From Elmis aenea (taxonomy: Eukaryota > Arthropoda > Insecta > Coleoptera > Elmidae), in contig OX393578.1 of the NCBI GenBank assembly GCA_947652605.1, positions 36,647,470 to 36,711,469 of the forward strand: a stretch of 64,000 bases of DNA, in the 5' to 3' direction. Positions 25,511 to 36,574 of the stretch are shown piece by piece (the stretch's first letter is position 1; the number at the start of each line of letters is the position of its first letter). Under the pieces are notes generated by a model. That model was given only the letters and a program-made list of their open reading frames with translations, was not told the DNA's origin and did not search any database. The translations under genes and the position numbers were made by a program.

Positions 25511-26878
25511 TTAAACAGTGTGGTCCACATAGAAAGGCCACTACTGGGATCTCGTAAACGGTAAGAGCTACAAATAAGTTTAAATCAGACAAATTGTTTC
25601 CCTTTCCAAGACCTATGCAGTAATGCTTTAATGTTAAAAAAGAGGTCCATAGCACGCTAGATAATAAACAAAAATCGAAATGGGCGCTTTTAAAAAATCG
25701 TTAATAACTCGGTTTTACTTGATGGTACAAAAATAATTTTGTGGACAAATTTGTAGATTTCTTTACGCAGATTCTTTACATCGATTTCTAAACACGAACG
25801 ATATAATCAAGGCGATAATGATCTCTTGGACAACCTGTATACAATACTCCTAACGAAACTTTCGCAGGATGCTTTTAAATAAAATCTTTTCGTGTTTGGT
25901 ATGCATCTTGTTTTTTTTGTCTTCATATTGACGAAAGTATTTTTTGTTTGTCTGTTTCTTATTTTGGATAGTGAAGAGTCAAAAACAAAAAGCCTTGCTG
26001 AACTTCAAATATAAAAACGTACCTAAACTTTTGTATAAAACGTAAACATAGTTGCGCGTAGCAGCAAAATTTCTTTATTAACCCAATTTTGTCAGTTCTC
26101 AACGTGATATAGGCGTAAGCATTAATTCCAAATTAATTTGGACCGATGAATCTCTTTGCTTATCACGTTCTCTCCATTGAAATCCATATCTCGTGCGCAA
26201 TACAGCGCATGTTTCCGTCCTTCGCCAGTTTGTGATCAAGGGCGTTGTGGAATTATTAAAGGATTATATCCCTTTTAATCTTTAATTCTATACGGTATTT
26301 AGTATTACATATATATGCGAGTGAAATCTTAAAACTAATTAAAAATTGATGTTTATCCAATTTTCCCCTATTTCTAAAATAGTTAGCATTTTTGTAGCGT
26401 AGGTATCGATTATTATTCTTTAAAGTTGTAGTATACTCCCAGAATATTTTTAATACGTATTTTATACTTAAAAAAACAATTTTTGTAGTGTTAAATGTAG
26501 GTTTATTGCCGTTGGAAAGTAATCTAAAAAAGATAACACACCCTTTTCGCAGCTGCAATAGTCTAAAAACTTTACAATTTTACTTCATTTGTGGATTAAA
26601 AGGTTTTTAAAGCAATTTTTTCGAAAGCGCTGGAGTGTAATTTTTGCAAGAATATGCGAATAAAAAGCTGTAATCCCTTAAATAAATTGAGAGGGATTAT
26701 GATGACAGGATATTTATGGGATAAATTATTAATCCAGCTTTACATTGTATTTTATACATCACCAACGGATTAAGGTGGAGTGTAGGAGATGTACATACAC
26801 ACTCGAGATATTGCGGTTGCAAACTGGGAAGTTTTTAAAGTGTAAAATGTAAATTTTGAACAGATTTTGAATTACGAG
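25511..26878. other. Non-coding, intron-like DNA
   Basis: No gene is recognised. The 100-codon frame at 26256-26558 (-) is AT-driven and has no conserved motif. Confidence 0.55.
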
Positions 26879-27325
26879 GTTTGTTCCAACAAGGCTACGC
26901 ACGATCGGATGAACGTTCGGGTATAAGCGCAGTATTGATATAGCGTTCCGGCACACTCTCTGATAGTTCATCGGACGGTTAGTCGGCTGTTCCAGCAGTT
27001 ATCAGTTCAATTCAAGTACTAGTTTGTGTACATGAACGAAGGCAAGAACTATCGCAGGGTTTTTCCACGCATTCGCTGTTCACAACGAACGTAGCCTTTG
27101 CTATGCATTGCCTTCCGAATCTCATGTATCTTAAGATGTTTATACTTGCAATGCGTAAATTTTTATTGACACAAATGTTATTTGCAGATAGGCATGTCAT
27201 TAAAGCGTTCCAGCAGCGCATAACTTAGATTAATACGTTTATTTGTCCATAGTTGACGCATGTGGATAAATCAGTTTATCAGTACATGAGTAACTACAAA
27301 ATGCACTGTTGGAACCAACTTACAG
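26879..27325 (-). repeat. GTTCCA-family element, copy D (reverse orientation)
   Basis: On the plus strand it begins GGTTTGTTCCAACAAGGC and ends TGTTGGAACCAACTT. Read on the minus strand it shows the same block order as copy A, including CATGCGTCAACTATGGACAAA and GCGCTGCTGGAACGC. The frames at 26759-27221 (-) lie inside it and are artefacts. Confidence 0.85.
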
Positions 27326-27582
27326 TCTAACGATGTTTATTGACTTTGCCGACAATATTGAGGATGGTATTTTTTACTACAAGTTTTCTAAATAATGGTG
27401 TAGTTGGTGTTGGGTTCGACTACTGACAATGAGAAAGTGGAAGTACCGCATTGAGTGCAAAATTGTGTGTGCAGCAATCTTTAGGCTTTGGCATTATGAA
27501 ATTAAATGAACTGATGGTTTAAAACAACTTTTTTTAAAAATCGATTTAGCTTAATAATAGCCCAATAAAACTGACACCCGTC

Positions 27583-27945
27583 AATTCTACCGAATATGAA
27601 CATAAACAAACCATGGTAACCACCAAAATGAATCGTTTTATATAGGAATATTTAATGGTGCATGTTTACTTATTTTATTTTTTACTCAAAAATTGTTTTA
27701 TTTTTTACTCAAAAACTGTAGGTTTAACGAGAAAAACTAAGAATTCAAAAAATAATAAACAAACCAAGATAAAAAAAAAATAATAATAAAAAAAAAAAAA
27801 AAAAACAGGAGTCGCACTTTTCAGCCCCCTGTGAAGGTGGGACATGAAAATACTACTATGGGAAACCCTTTAATACTTAAGTATAAAACATGTACTAAAT
27901 ATCATTCTCCTACACTTATCAAATTTGAGAAATAAAGAGAATTGA
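27583..27945. repeat. Partial copy of one arm of the 45.6-kb foldback element
   Basis: From TCAATTCTACCGAATATGAA to AATTTGAGAAATAAA this matches 46171-46535 in the same order (AAACCATGG, ATGAATCGTTTTATAT, GTCGCACTTTTCAGCC, CCTGTGAAGGTGGGA, ATACTACTATGGGAAACC). It is interrupted by an expanded A-rich tract at about 27770-27806. Only one arm is present, with no element ends. Confidence 0.8.
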
Positions 27946-28162
27946 AACAAACGGTATTTTACTAAGTAAAAGAAGCTCTATAGTGGAGAGTCTGTAGACC
28001 TTCTATATTTTAACAACACATAAATATATGACTATTACATACTAAAATCTAAAAAAAGTGCCGTTTTGAAGAAAAATTTTAATCATTTTAAACTTTTTAA
28101 TAATTCCGTAATTTAAAATTTCATAAAAATGAGCGTAAGAAATTTATTAAAAGTGAAAATTG

Positions 28163-28440
28163 TTTTTTCCGACGACCACTATGTAAAGCGAGTAATTTCG
28201 CACGACTTACTACTACTGAAAATGACAAATTGCGCATGACACCAGAAATTGTGTGCAAAGTGCACTTTGCACACAATTTCCTGCACTTTGCACACAATTT
28301 CCGCTACTTTACACACGCTAAACGCGCTGTCAAGCAAATCTAACCTCACAAATGTCAAGTGTCACCAACGTCAAAAAAATGTTATTTTCACAATTTTTTT
28401 GCAGAATTAATGATTATGTCTAAATGGTCGTCGGAAATTG
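28163..28440. repeat. Inverted-repeat element containing a perfect palindrome
   Basis: TTCCGACGACCA (from 28167) and TGGTCGTCGGAA (to 28436) form inverted ends. The interior is dominated by repeats of TTGTGTGCAAAGTG and its complement, including the perfect palindrome at 28245-28280. The frame at 28359-28580 (+) runs out of its right end and is not supported. Confidence 0.6.
28245..28280. repeat. 36-bp perfect palindrome
   Basis: GAAATTGTGTGCAAAGTG is followed directly by its exact reverse complement with no spacer. A further half-copy (TGCACTTTGCACACAATTTC) follows at once, so the half-site occurs three times within about 60 bp. Confidence 0.97.
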
Positions 28441-30460
28441 TTTTTTTAGTGCTAGTAAAGTTTTATTCACAGTTGCAAAAAAAAAATGTGAAGCCGTCAC
28501 AGTTGTTTTTTTTTTTGACAGAAGCTGAAAATTATTTACTTTTAATCTCATTTGTTTATCAAAACACGAATGCGACATAACTAGGTGTCATAACAATGCG
28601 TCATCGACATATAATAACAACAACGGTAAAATAGAATTAGATATCTAATCTAAATTCAACTCGACGTAAGTGTCCAACAAAAAATTTTATTGCTACCGTA
28701 AAAACGTCAACGACTTGGATTCAATACTTATTTATAAACATCGTATGCTAAATATTAGTCATAAACTTTGGTTACATAAGAAAGTGATAATTAAAATTAT
28801 TATAATTCGATTATTAATTAGTCATATCAATTATAACCTTGACAGAACTGGAAGTCAAGATATTACTATTATTTTTAACGGATTACTTGGAATCAATTAC
28901 TATATTTATTAAAGGAAATAGTTCATTGAACAATCACGTTAGATATTTTTATCAATTATTTATATTGGCGTCTATTTCGAGTTAAGCGGAAATTTAAAAT
29001 AGATCAGTTCTATTTATTTTTCTGTTTGGTTTCGTAGAAAGAAATAATGGTTTTCGTGTAAAAATTTTACTTTGATTTGATAACGTATCTTAAATAATTA
29101 TTCTTGAAACATCTAGCTTTAAGACTGATTTTTATTTATCAGTTGCTAAATATATGCATATGTATTTTGCGCGGGCTTTGTGCTAGAATTTTTAAAACGC
29201 GTTTTTATAAAATAGTTTTTTGATTCATCCACTGGGTAATTTTAATGCATCTTAAAATTTTATTATTTTGGTAAAGTTTGTTTTAAAAAATATTAAATTC
29301 ATAAAATTTGCATAGGTAACATAATCTTCTAAGATAAAAAAACGTTTCGTTTGCTTTTAACAGTTTTTTTTTGCGTCCTTGTGAATAACTGTTGTTTATT
29401 AATAATCTAGTTTAGTTTGTCTTTATTGCGTTTTTTTTTCTTCTGCTGTAACCACTTGCCTTTTACATGATTTTTTAGCCGCGGGTGGTGACCTTTTGGC
29501 GACCTTTTTAAATTAGATATTCATATCTTGAAGTGTTGTGGGATGACATTGTAAGATACACCTCGTAAATTTAAGCTGTTGTTGAAACGAAAAAATAGAA
29601 GTTTGTGTTTTGTAGCGTTCTCATTCACACGATTTAAAATATATTTTTAAAAAGGGAACGGAAATAATGTTGCAATGCAGAGGAAACAAAATGTATACCT
29701 AATACTTTATTATACCATGTTTGTCGCGCTTAAACCCCATGATTCAGTGTAATACTTCTAATTTATAATGTTATTATGTAAACGAAGTAAAATACTTGCA
29801 GTCAATAATTAATTTTTTGATTGATTCCACCATACGAAACGTAAAAGGCAACAAAAGAACCAAATAAGGGGTGTCTATAGCGTAACTTTTGGCGCTGAAC
29901 ATGGCCAACTTGATTCATAATCCTCTCCGCTACTTAGCGGAGCGGATTACGAATGAAGTTGTCCTTGGCGCTTAAACAGACTCAACTCCATCTTCTGATC
30001 TATCATTACACTATTTAGTAATTACGGCAATTTTATGGGTAGATTCAAGTTAAAACTTTATAACTTTTATCACTTTAGCATTCTTACTTCAGCAGTGCAC
30101 TAAAGATAACACAAAATTATTTGACCTTATAACAAACTCAAAAACAACACGAGTAACATATTATAATTGAACATAATTTACACACTTTAAAAAAGTACTT
30201 TAATTTCTAAGCCTATCATGGTTTTTGGTAGGAGAGTACAAGTTAAGAATTATATGCTTACAGGCTGGAAGAGTGAATTTAAATTTAGCTAAAAGCGATT
30301 AGTGTTGTGTGATATGCAACGTCATTGCCCATTAAACACCCCTTTTTTGTTAAATTAAAAATCAGACAGCAAAATTCGTCCGGGTGTAGGAGCTCGGCTC
30401 CCGTGATCGGTGATTTTATTTGAATTGAATTAAACTACCTCTATGGGGTTATCCGTTATA
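28441..30460. other. Intron-like DNA with one short hairpin
   Basis: No gene is recognised. The only structured element is the hairpin at 29903-29965; the frame at 28670-28912 (+) is AT-driven. Confidence 0.55.
29903..29965. repeat. Short hairpin
   Basis: GGCCAACTTGATTCATAATC followed by CTCTCCGCTA pairs with TAGCGGAGCGGATTACGAAT and GAAGTTGTCC, leaving a two-base tip. The stem is about 30 bp with a few mismatches. Confidence 0.75.
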
Positions 30461-30469
30461 ACCTTGGGT

Positions 30470-30962
30470 ATTAGCCAGAAAGCCGAACCGCAAAGAGCAA
30501 CGGTTCAATAAATTTAAACCTTTAGGTTTATGTTCCGAACCACCGGTTTTTATTTTATAATGATTTGGTAACCGGTTCTTCGGCAACGGTTCGATTCCAG
30601 TTCCGGTTCAATAGCTCTTTTGTTATTGACAGAGAATGTTAAAAAGTATACATTATTAAACTATGTTTATGATGACTGCATATTTATAAATTGAACTGTC
30701 TGAAGTTTTTTGTTTTTAGTCAACTGTAATAAAAATTACGAAAATAAAAAATATAAAATGTCATTAAAAATATAATTGGTTCGCACCGTTGTGTGACAGG
30801 TTGAAACAGTTTGAACCGGTTCACACCAATCGGTTTGATTTTGCGATTTTATGATTCTTCAACTATAAGACTCAGTTCCTGTTCATGAAAAAGCACCGAT
30901 TCGTTCCGGTTTTTATACCAATTCCTGTTTGGTTCGGGTCTTTGGTTTTAACTAAAACCAAT
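30470..30962. repeat. CCGGTT-rich repeat, hAT-MITE-like
   Basis: Multiple GGTTCCGGTT / GAACCGGTTC strings lie near both ends, around an AT-rich middle. The ends AAAGCCGAACC and (reverse strand) AAAGACCCGAACC are weakly inverted. Its style resembles the better-bounded CCGGTT-rich MITE at 39077-39535, but no target duplication was found. Confidence 0.5.
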
Positions 30963-31070
30963 TTTATTTTAACGCCTTTTAGATTAGACCTAGTTTTATG
31001 AAAAGCTATTTTGTAACTTTAAGGTCTTTTATCAACATCAGGCTTACCAAATAAAACCGGTACGTCTGAG

Positions 31071-32269
31071 CACAGTATACAGGGTGCCCATTTTTCTAAC
31101 CTGTTGTATGGGTAACTCCGTTAAGATTAGAGATACAGAAACGTTTAAATTAGCAAATTTGTGCAGAATTTAAAGGGAAATCTGATGCCATTTTCAAATT
31201 TGACCTACGTCATCAACTTTTTGAAATATTTTGAAAAAACTGAAAAAGGTCGATTTTTTCAAACTTGAATAATTCCGTAACCATATGAGTTAGAACGAAA
31301 ATAAAAATTGGCGTTTATAGATGTTTTTACGTAGATTTTAAATATGTTAACGGAATTTTCATAGCACTCTTCTTGCTTAAATTTAATTTTCAAACCTTTG
31401 GATTTTGTAAATGAGCTGTATTTTTTTAAATTGGTTTCTAATAACGAAAATAATTTCTTTCTTGGTAGCCTCCTTTCCATAAATCTTTACAAATACATTT
31501 CACTTGAATTTCTACTATTTCTATTACAAGCCTAGTAATAAAAAAAGCATGTCGTTTCTTTTTTCATTAGAAAACATTGTTTTTGAAATTTACAATAAAG
31601 TCAATCAAAAATTTTGTTCAACACGAGAGAGAGATTTATACGTATAACAAACAATAAATGTTATTTGACAAACTCTGAGGTTTTGTTTTTAAAATTTGTA
31701 ACTGGCTAATAACTGCTACACTAACGATAAGAGACAACTCTTAAATGTCACATCGAAAAAAAAGAACATCAACACGGGATAACTCCCATGTATTAGTAGG
31801 CAGTGAACATGTAAAATCATTTTTGCTTATTTAAAGAAAAACTACAAAAGTAAAGCATAACAACCCTTATATCATTGAAACGAGAAAAAAATAACCTTTT
31901 TAATAAGACCATAGCCAACTATGACTTCCATTAAAAAAAATGCAAGTTTGTGCTATAACTCGGAAATAGAGAGTGCTATGAAAATTCCGTTAACATATTT
32001 AAAATCTACGTAAAAACATCTATAAAAGCCAATTTTTATTTTTGTTTTAACTCATATGGTTACGGAATTATGCAAGTTTGAAAAAATCGACCTTTTTCAG
32101 TTTTTTCAAAATATTTCAAAAAGTTGATGACGTAGGTCAAATTTGAAAATGGCATCAGATTTCCCTTTAAATTCTGCACAAATTTGCTAATTTAAACGTT
32201 TCTGTATCTCTAATATTAACGGAGTTACCCATACAACAGGTTAGAAAAATGGGCACCCTGTATACTGTG
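31071..32269. mobile_element. Foldback element with ~295-bp inverted arms and 7-bp direct flanks
   Basis: The end CACAGTATACAGGGTGCCCA is exactly mirrored at the right. The arms stay near-identical inward for about 295 bp (31078-31371 against 31972-32262). Both sides are flanked by the direct repeat GTCTGAG (31064-31070 and 32270-32276). The middle is AT-rich and non-coding; frames inside it are artefacts. Near-identity of the arms suggests a young element or arm homogenisation. Its class is uncertain: the ends resemble mariner-like MITEs, but a 7-bp duplication does not fit mariner (TA). Confidence 0.85.
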
Positions 32270-32276
32270 GTCTGAG

Positions 32277-32624
32277 TTAGAGAAGTTAGTATATTAAATG
32301 GTACTGCGCAAGTTTTTTAAATCATTTATATTATTGTGTTGTTTAATAAAGAGGCAATTTGTTTTTATAATATATTCTGTTATATTAAAAACTCATATTA
32401 TCTTTTTTTTTTTAATACATCACGCAGATTTTCTCTATAAAAGTATTTATTTTTATATCGATCTGTTTTTTCATTAATCCCTAAATTATGTCCAGGAATG
32501 GCCATGACTACAAAATATAAAACAAAGCTATAATTACTGTCTTGGAAATTACAACGATTACATGTTTAAGATCTGAATTAACACACCAAAATGTAACGGT
32601 TTTAATTTAACACTTATATTAATA
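32277..32624. other. Spacer between foldback elements
   Basis: AT-rich DNA, nothing recognised. Confidence 0.6.
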
Positions 32625-33360
32625 TATAGGGTGTTTCATAATTGAATGCTGATCCTTAAGGGTGTTATTCCTTGGATGATTTTAAGAAAAAAAGTTTGTA
32701 TCAATGTAGGTCCGCAACCGCCGTATTTTTGAGATACAGGGTGTTAAAAGTTGAAAAAAATATCGGTTTTTTCGTAATATCTTTGATACCGCTTTAGATA
32801 TTTTTTTGAATTTTAGTAGGTACTAAATAGGCATAAAAACACATTTTTTTCAGAAAAAAAAATTGTTCTATTTCTACCAATGGCGCCCGTACTAACATGT
32901 TCTTGAATATTTTTAATGAAAAAAAATGATATGCCACGGTTTTTTTTCAAAATAAATGTTATTTTTACAATTTTGCTTTATCTCTTAGTAAAAATGGCCT
33001 CCTGACTTTTTTTTATCCGACCAACGGTTTTCGAGTAAAAAAATAAAAGGCTATTAGGTACTCTTGAAGAGTAAAAGAGTACATTTCACTTTAATTTTAA
33101 TTTTTAATAATCAAGTAAATACATTCAAGGACATGTTAGTTAGGACGCCATTGGTAGAAACAGAACAATTTTTTTTCTGAAAAAAATGTGTTTTTATACC
33201 TAGTTAGTAGGTAGGTACCTACCTACTAAAATTCAAAAAACACCCTGTATCTCAAAAATACGGCGGTTGAGGACCTACATTGATATGAACTTTTTTTCTT
33301 AAAATCATCCAAGGAATAACACCCTTAAGGATCAGCATTCAATTATGAAACACCCGTATA
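32625..33360. mobile_element. Foldback element, nearly all inverted repeat
   Basis: TATAGGGTGTTTCATAATTG at the left is mirrored by CAATTATGAAACACCCGTATA at the right. The arms continue through GCTGATCCTTAAGGGTGTTA, CGCCGTATTTTTGAGATACA, and further inward through CATTTTTTTCAGAAAAAAAA and CCAATGGCG, so more than 250 bp each side can pair. No coding frame. The internal GATACAGGGTGTT repeats the terminal motif. Confidence 0.85.
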
Positions 33361-33521
33361 AAATAAAGGTTGTCTTTACTAACCAGTTTCGTTAAGCAAA
33401 GCTCGAAATAAAACAATTGGTCGGTCTTTGTTTTTTTCCATGGCAACCTTGATTTTTATCTTAAGATTTTGCATTTTTTTAGGTTATTTCGCTTATTTTT
33501 GAAAATAAACATACAAAATAT

Positions 33522-33614
33522 TATATCATTGTAAAGAGAAAAAAATAATCTTTAAATCTAAGTCATCACCTACTATTTAAAAAAAAGTTGTTTTGTCAAA
33601 TATCTCGCACGGTA
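33522..33614. repeat. Left copy of long direct repeat flanking the LINE
   Basis: TATATCATTGTAAAGAGAAA through ATCTCGCACGGTA recurs at 35262-35363. The left copy lacks about eight bases (CGACTGCC) after ACCTACTA and has a few substitutions. It abuts the 5' break of the retrotransposon and looks like a very long target-site duplication. Confidence 0.8.
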
Positions 33615-35261
33615 GAAGGGTAGAAGAAAGAATCCCCAAAGATTGAAGAGAGGGAATAATTATTAAACTACCAAAAAAAGGAAATTTGTCCCTATGCGAA
33701 AACTGGAGACCAATTACTTTGCTCTGTGTAGCAAGTAAAATTATGACTAAAATCATTCTAGAAAGAATAAAAGAACCGGTAAATGAAAAACTGCGCGAAA
33801 ACCAAGCAGGATTCAGATCTAACAGAGCCTGCATTGATCATATATGCACCTTAAGAATCATACTAGAACAAATGGCTGAATTGGATGAAACAGTTTACAT
33901 AAATTTTATAGATGTTGAGAAAGCCTTTGACTCAATAAATAGGAAAAAAATGTGGGAAATACTAAAACAATATGGAGTACCAAGCAAGTACCGAAGGTTA
34001 ATAAGACTTTGAATAGAATGACGGGATAGTGGTCCTTAGGTTTATAAAGAAAACTCTTTACATCAGCTAAATATTTCGGATCTTTATTTGATCCTTCATC
34101 GGTAGCTATAAACAAAATACAAAAAGTCCTTAGAATTATAATTTAAGTCTAATAAGGTGCTACTCACTAATAAGACTGTTCTACGATGATTGCATTGCAA
34201 GAGTGGAACATAAAGGGCATCTCTCACAGGAAATAAAAATAAACAAGGGAGTTAGGCAAGGATGTGTTCTATCACCAACACTATTTATAATCGTCGTGGA
34301 CTGGATAATGAGAAAGACAGAAGACAAAAAAACCGGCATCAATTGGAACATGTTTGGAAAATTGGAAGACTTGGAGTTCGCCGACGACATATGCCTGATA
34401 ACAACAAGCCGACAAAAGATGCAACAAAAAACAACCAAAATAAACAACAACGCCAAAAAAACAGGACTCAAAATAAACCCTAAAAAAACAGCCCTATTAC
34501 TTAATCATACAAACGAAGAAGAAAAAATACGCCTTGATGGGAAAGAAATAAACGAAGTAGATGACTACTGTTACCTGGGTAGTGTGATAAATTCACGAGG
34601 AGGTGCAGAGGAGGATATAAACAGAAGAATAGGACTAGCCCAAAATGCGTTTAAAACACTCCGGAAAATATGGGCATCAGGCATAAATAAGAAAACGAAG
34701 TTGAGATTATTCCAGACCAATGTCAAAAGCGTCCTACTATATGGCTCGGAAACCTGGAAAGAAAGCAAACAATTATACCAGAAGCTGCAAACCTTTGTAA
34801 ACAGGTGTCTCCGAATAATTGGTAATATCTTCTGGCCAGAGATAGTAAGCAACGAAGAACTATGGAGGATGACAGAAGAAGAAAAAATAGAAACAACAAT
34901 CAAAAGGCGGAAATGGAACTGGATAGGACACACATTACGAAAACCGACTACAAGCATAGTGAGGCAATCAATGAACTACAGTGTACCAGGAAGAAGAGAG
35001 AGAGGAAGACCACAAAACACATGGAAACGAACAATCCTTAAAGAACTCCAAAAAATAGACATAACGTGGAACGAAGCCAAAAGAATAGCTAGAAATAGAA
35101 GTGAATGGAGAGTGCTAGTGACTGAAATAGTGCAAGAATAAGAAAAAAGAAGGCGGTGCGCAAGAGTAGCGACCTTGTCACCATCAGGCCCACTGCTAAA
35201 GAAACACCGAAGGTGCCCTTTGCTCCAGTGGGAGCTACATAATATGAGATATATATATATA
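33615..35261 (+). pseudogene. RTE-like non-LTR retrotransposon, 5'-truncated reverse transcriptase
   Basis: The remaining C-terminal half of an endonuclease/reverse transcriptase that would copy its own RNA at a nicked target. In order: LPKKGNLSLCENWRPITLL (RT start), ENQAGFRSNRACIDHI, NFIDVEKAFDSINR (first catalytic Asp), KGVRQGCVLSPTLF, LEFADDICLI (catalytic FADD box), YLGSVINSRGGAEEDINRRI, LLYGSETW, RRKWNWIGHTLRKP and GRRERGRPQNTWKR, stopping at 35141. The endonuclease domain is missing (5' truncation). Defects are an in-frame stop TGA where Trp is usual (about 33644) and a 159-bp insert at 34009-34167. The 3' UTR ends in a TA-repeat. RTE or RTEX is inferred from the C-terminal motifs; Jockey and CR1 fit less well. 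Confidence 0.88.
34009..34167. other. 159-bp insertion in the LINE, with 10-bp target duplication
   Basis: TAATAAGACT flanks the insert on both sides (33999-34008 and 34168-34177). Omitting the insert and one flank rejoins the RT frame exactly (RLIRL to FYDDCIARVEHK), so it entered after the LINE. On the minus strand the insert starts GTGAGT and has TTTTGTTTATAG 62 bases in, resembling a complete short intron. An open 31-codon stretch follows (TDEGSNKDPKYLADVKSF...). I do not recognise the peptide. It may be a captured piece of a host gene, or coincidence. Confidence 0.7.
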
Positions 35262-35363
35262 TATATCATTGTAAAGAGAAAAAAATAATCTTTAAATCTA
35301 AGTCATCACCTACTACGACTGCCATTTAAGAAAAAGTTGTTCTGTCAAATATCTCGCACGGTA
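35262..35363. repeat. Right copy of long direct repeat flanking the LINE
   Basis: The complete version of the 33522-33614 repeat. The sequence beyond it (GTTGACTATCGCCA-like at about 35380) continues a repeat also seen near 54000, so the LINE landed inside an older repeat. Confidence 0.8.
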
Positions 35364-36574
35364 ATTTATAAAAAAAAAATTGACTATCGCCATCTTATAG
35401 AAAACAAAATTTACAAAAAAAAAATTCCTTTAACGTTTTTGTGTATTCGCAACAATAGCCGAGATATTTAAGTTTAAAAATTTTGATCGATTTCGGTTTT
35501 TTCGTTATATCACGCAAGCCATGGAATTTTTAAACAAAACAAGATCTGCTTTAAAATACACCCCTAAATAGCTAACTTTTGTCCCATTTAACTAACCTTG
35601 TATCTATTACGGTTTAAAAGTTACCCATGGTGAGCCTCGAATTCTGGACACACTGTATATCTACAGTACAAGTAACCATAAAATGTTTAAACTAATTTTG
35701 TTGCATACATTAGTATTGTATGCTATTTCGTACCTACTTGGTGTTACAGATATACTACTGTTCTTAACAAAAATTATTGTTACGTTTTTAGATCTATTTA
35801 CGTGAAATCAAAAAACCGCTTAAAATGTGTTCTCAAGTCACGTGCAGTTTTTATTAACAATATTTCGTTCTTCAGTCACATTGCGTTTGTATAAATCGAG
35901 GTAGAATTCAGTCTTATCTTGCCAAAGCTTGACATAGTAACAACTAAATGGCATCGTATATTGCATTTGTAGCATCTTTCCATTTTGAAAGTGATATTGG
36001 AACGCTGTTATTGCCGCTTTTGTGAGATGACGTTTCAACCAGAATTCCATATTTTCTTAGATAACTCTCGAATAACAGTTGAACTGCGTATATATGGAAG
36101 TAATAGACTACCTACCTATATTTTCTCCTTTATACATTTACGTTTGTATTTTAGAACCCAATAATGTGGAAAAGATGCTATGCTTTTGCCTTATCAAACA
36201 AAATAACTTTTGAACTACTAATGTGAAACTTGTTTTTCTAAGAACGTTAATACAAAACGAAGTTTGTAGCCTAGTTTCGAGTCGTAGTATCTGGGCAAAA
36301 TTATTAGCATTTTTAAACGATTTTTGTCTTTCGTCGACCGAAAAACTCTTTAAATTACCATGGTAGTAAATAAGAGGAATATAAAAAAAACACTTAAAAT
36401 TAAAAATAAAGTGATTTATTAATAATATTGTCATTTGTTATCAAAATAAAATACTAGAGAACATTACAAGCGTCGCGTCGTTTACGTGTTACAAATAAAA
36501 ATTTATTTCAGGATATACGTATTAGTCCTAAGTGTTTTTATTTAGGGAATTGAAACATCATGTAGCATCAGCAA
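35364..36574. other. Remnant of older CAGGGTG-type repeat, then intron-like DNA
   Basis: 35364-35660 belongs to an older repeat. It contains TTGACTATCGCCA, also present near 54030, and ends GGACACACTGTATATC, a degenerate CACCCTGTATA terminus. 35661-36574 has no recognised gene; the frames at 35838-36434 (-) are AT-driven. Confidence 0.5.

Noticed and set aside
26256..26558. 100-codon open frame (-)
   Set aside because: Lys/Ile/Asn-rich composition expected of random AT-rich sequence; no domain seen.
25382..27221. Short frames at 25382-25564 (+), 26759-26971 (-) and 27012-27221 (-)
   Set aside because: Each lies inside a GTTCCA-family repeat copy and is not shared as a frame among the copies.
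28160..28440. Direct repeats of TGTGTGCAAAGTG as a CRISPR-like array
   Set aside because: Only three half-sites, no regular spacers, palindromic arrangement in a eukaryotic MITE-like element.
34181..35269. Minus-strand frames of 96, 128 and 97 codons
   Set aside because: They are antisense shadows of the LINE reverse transcriptase on the plus strand.
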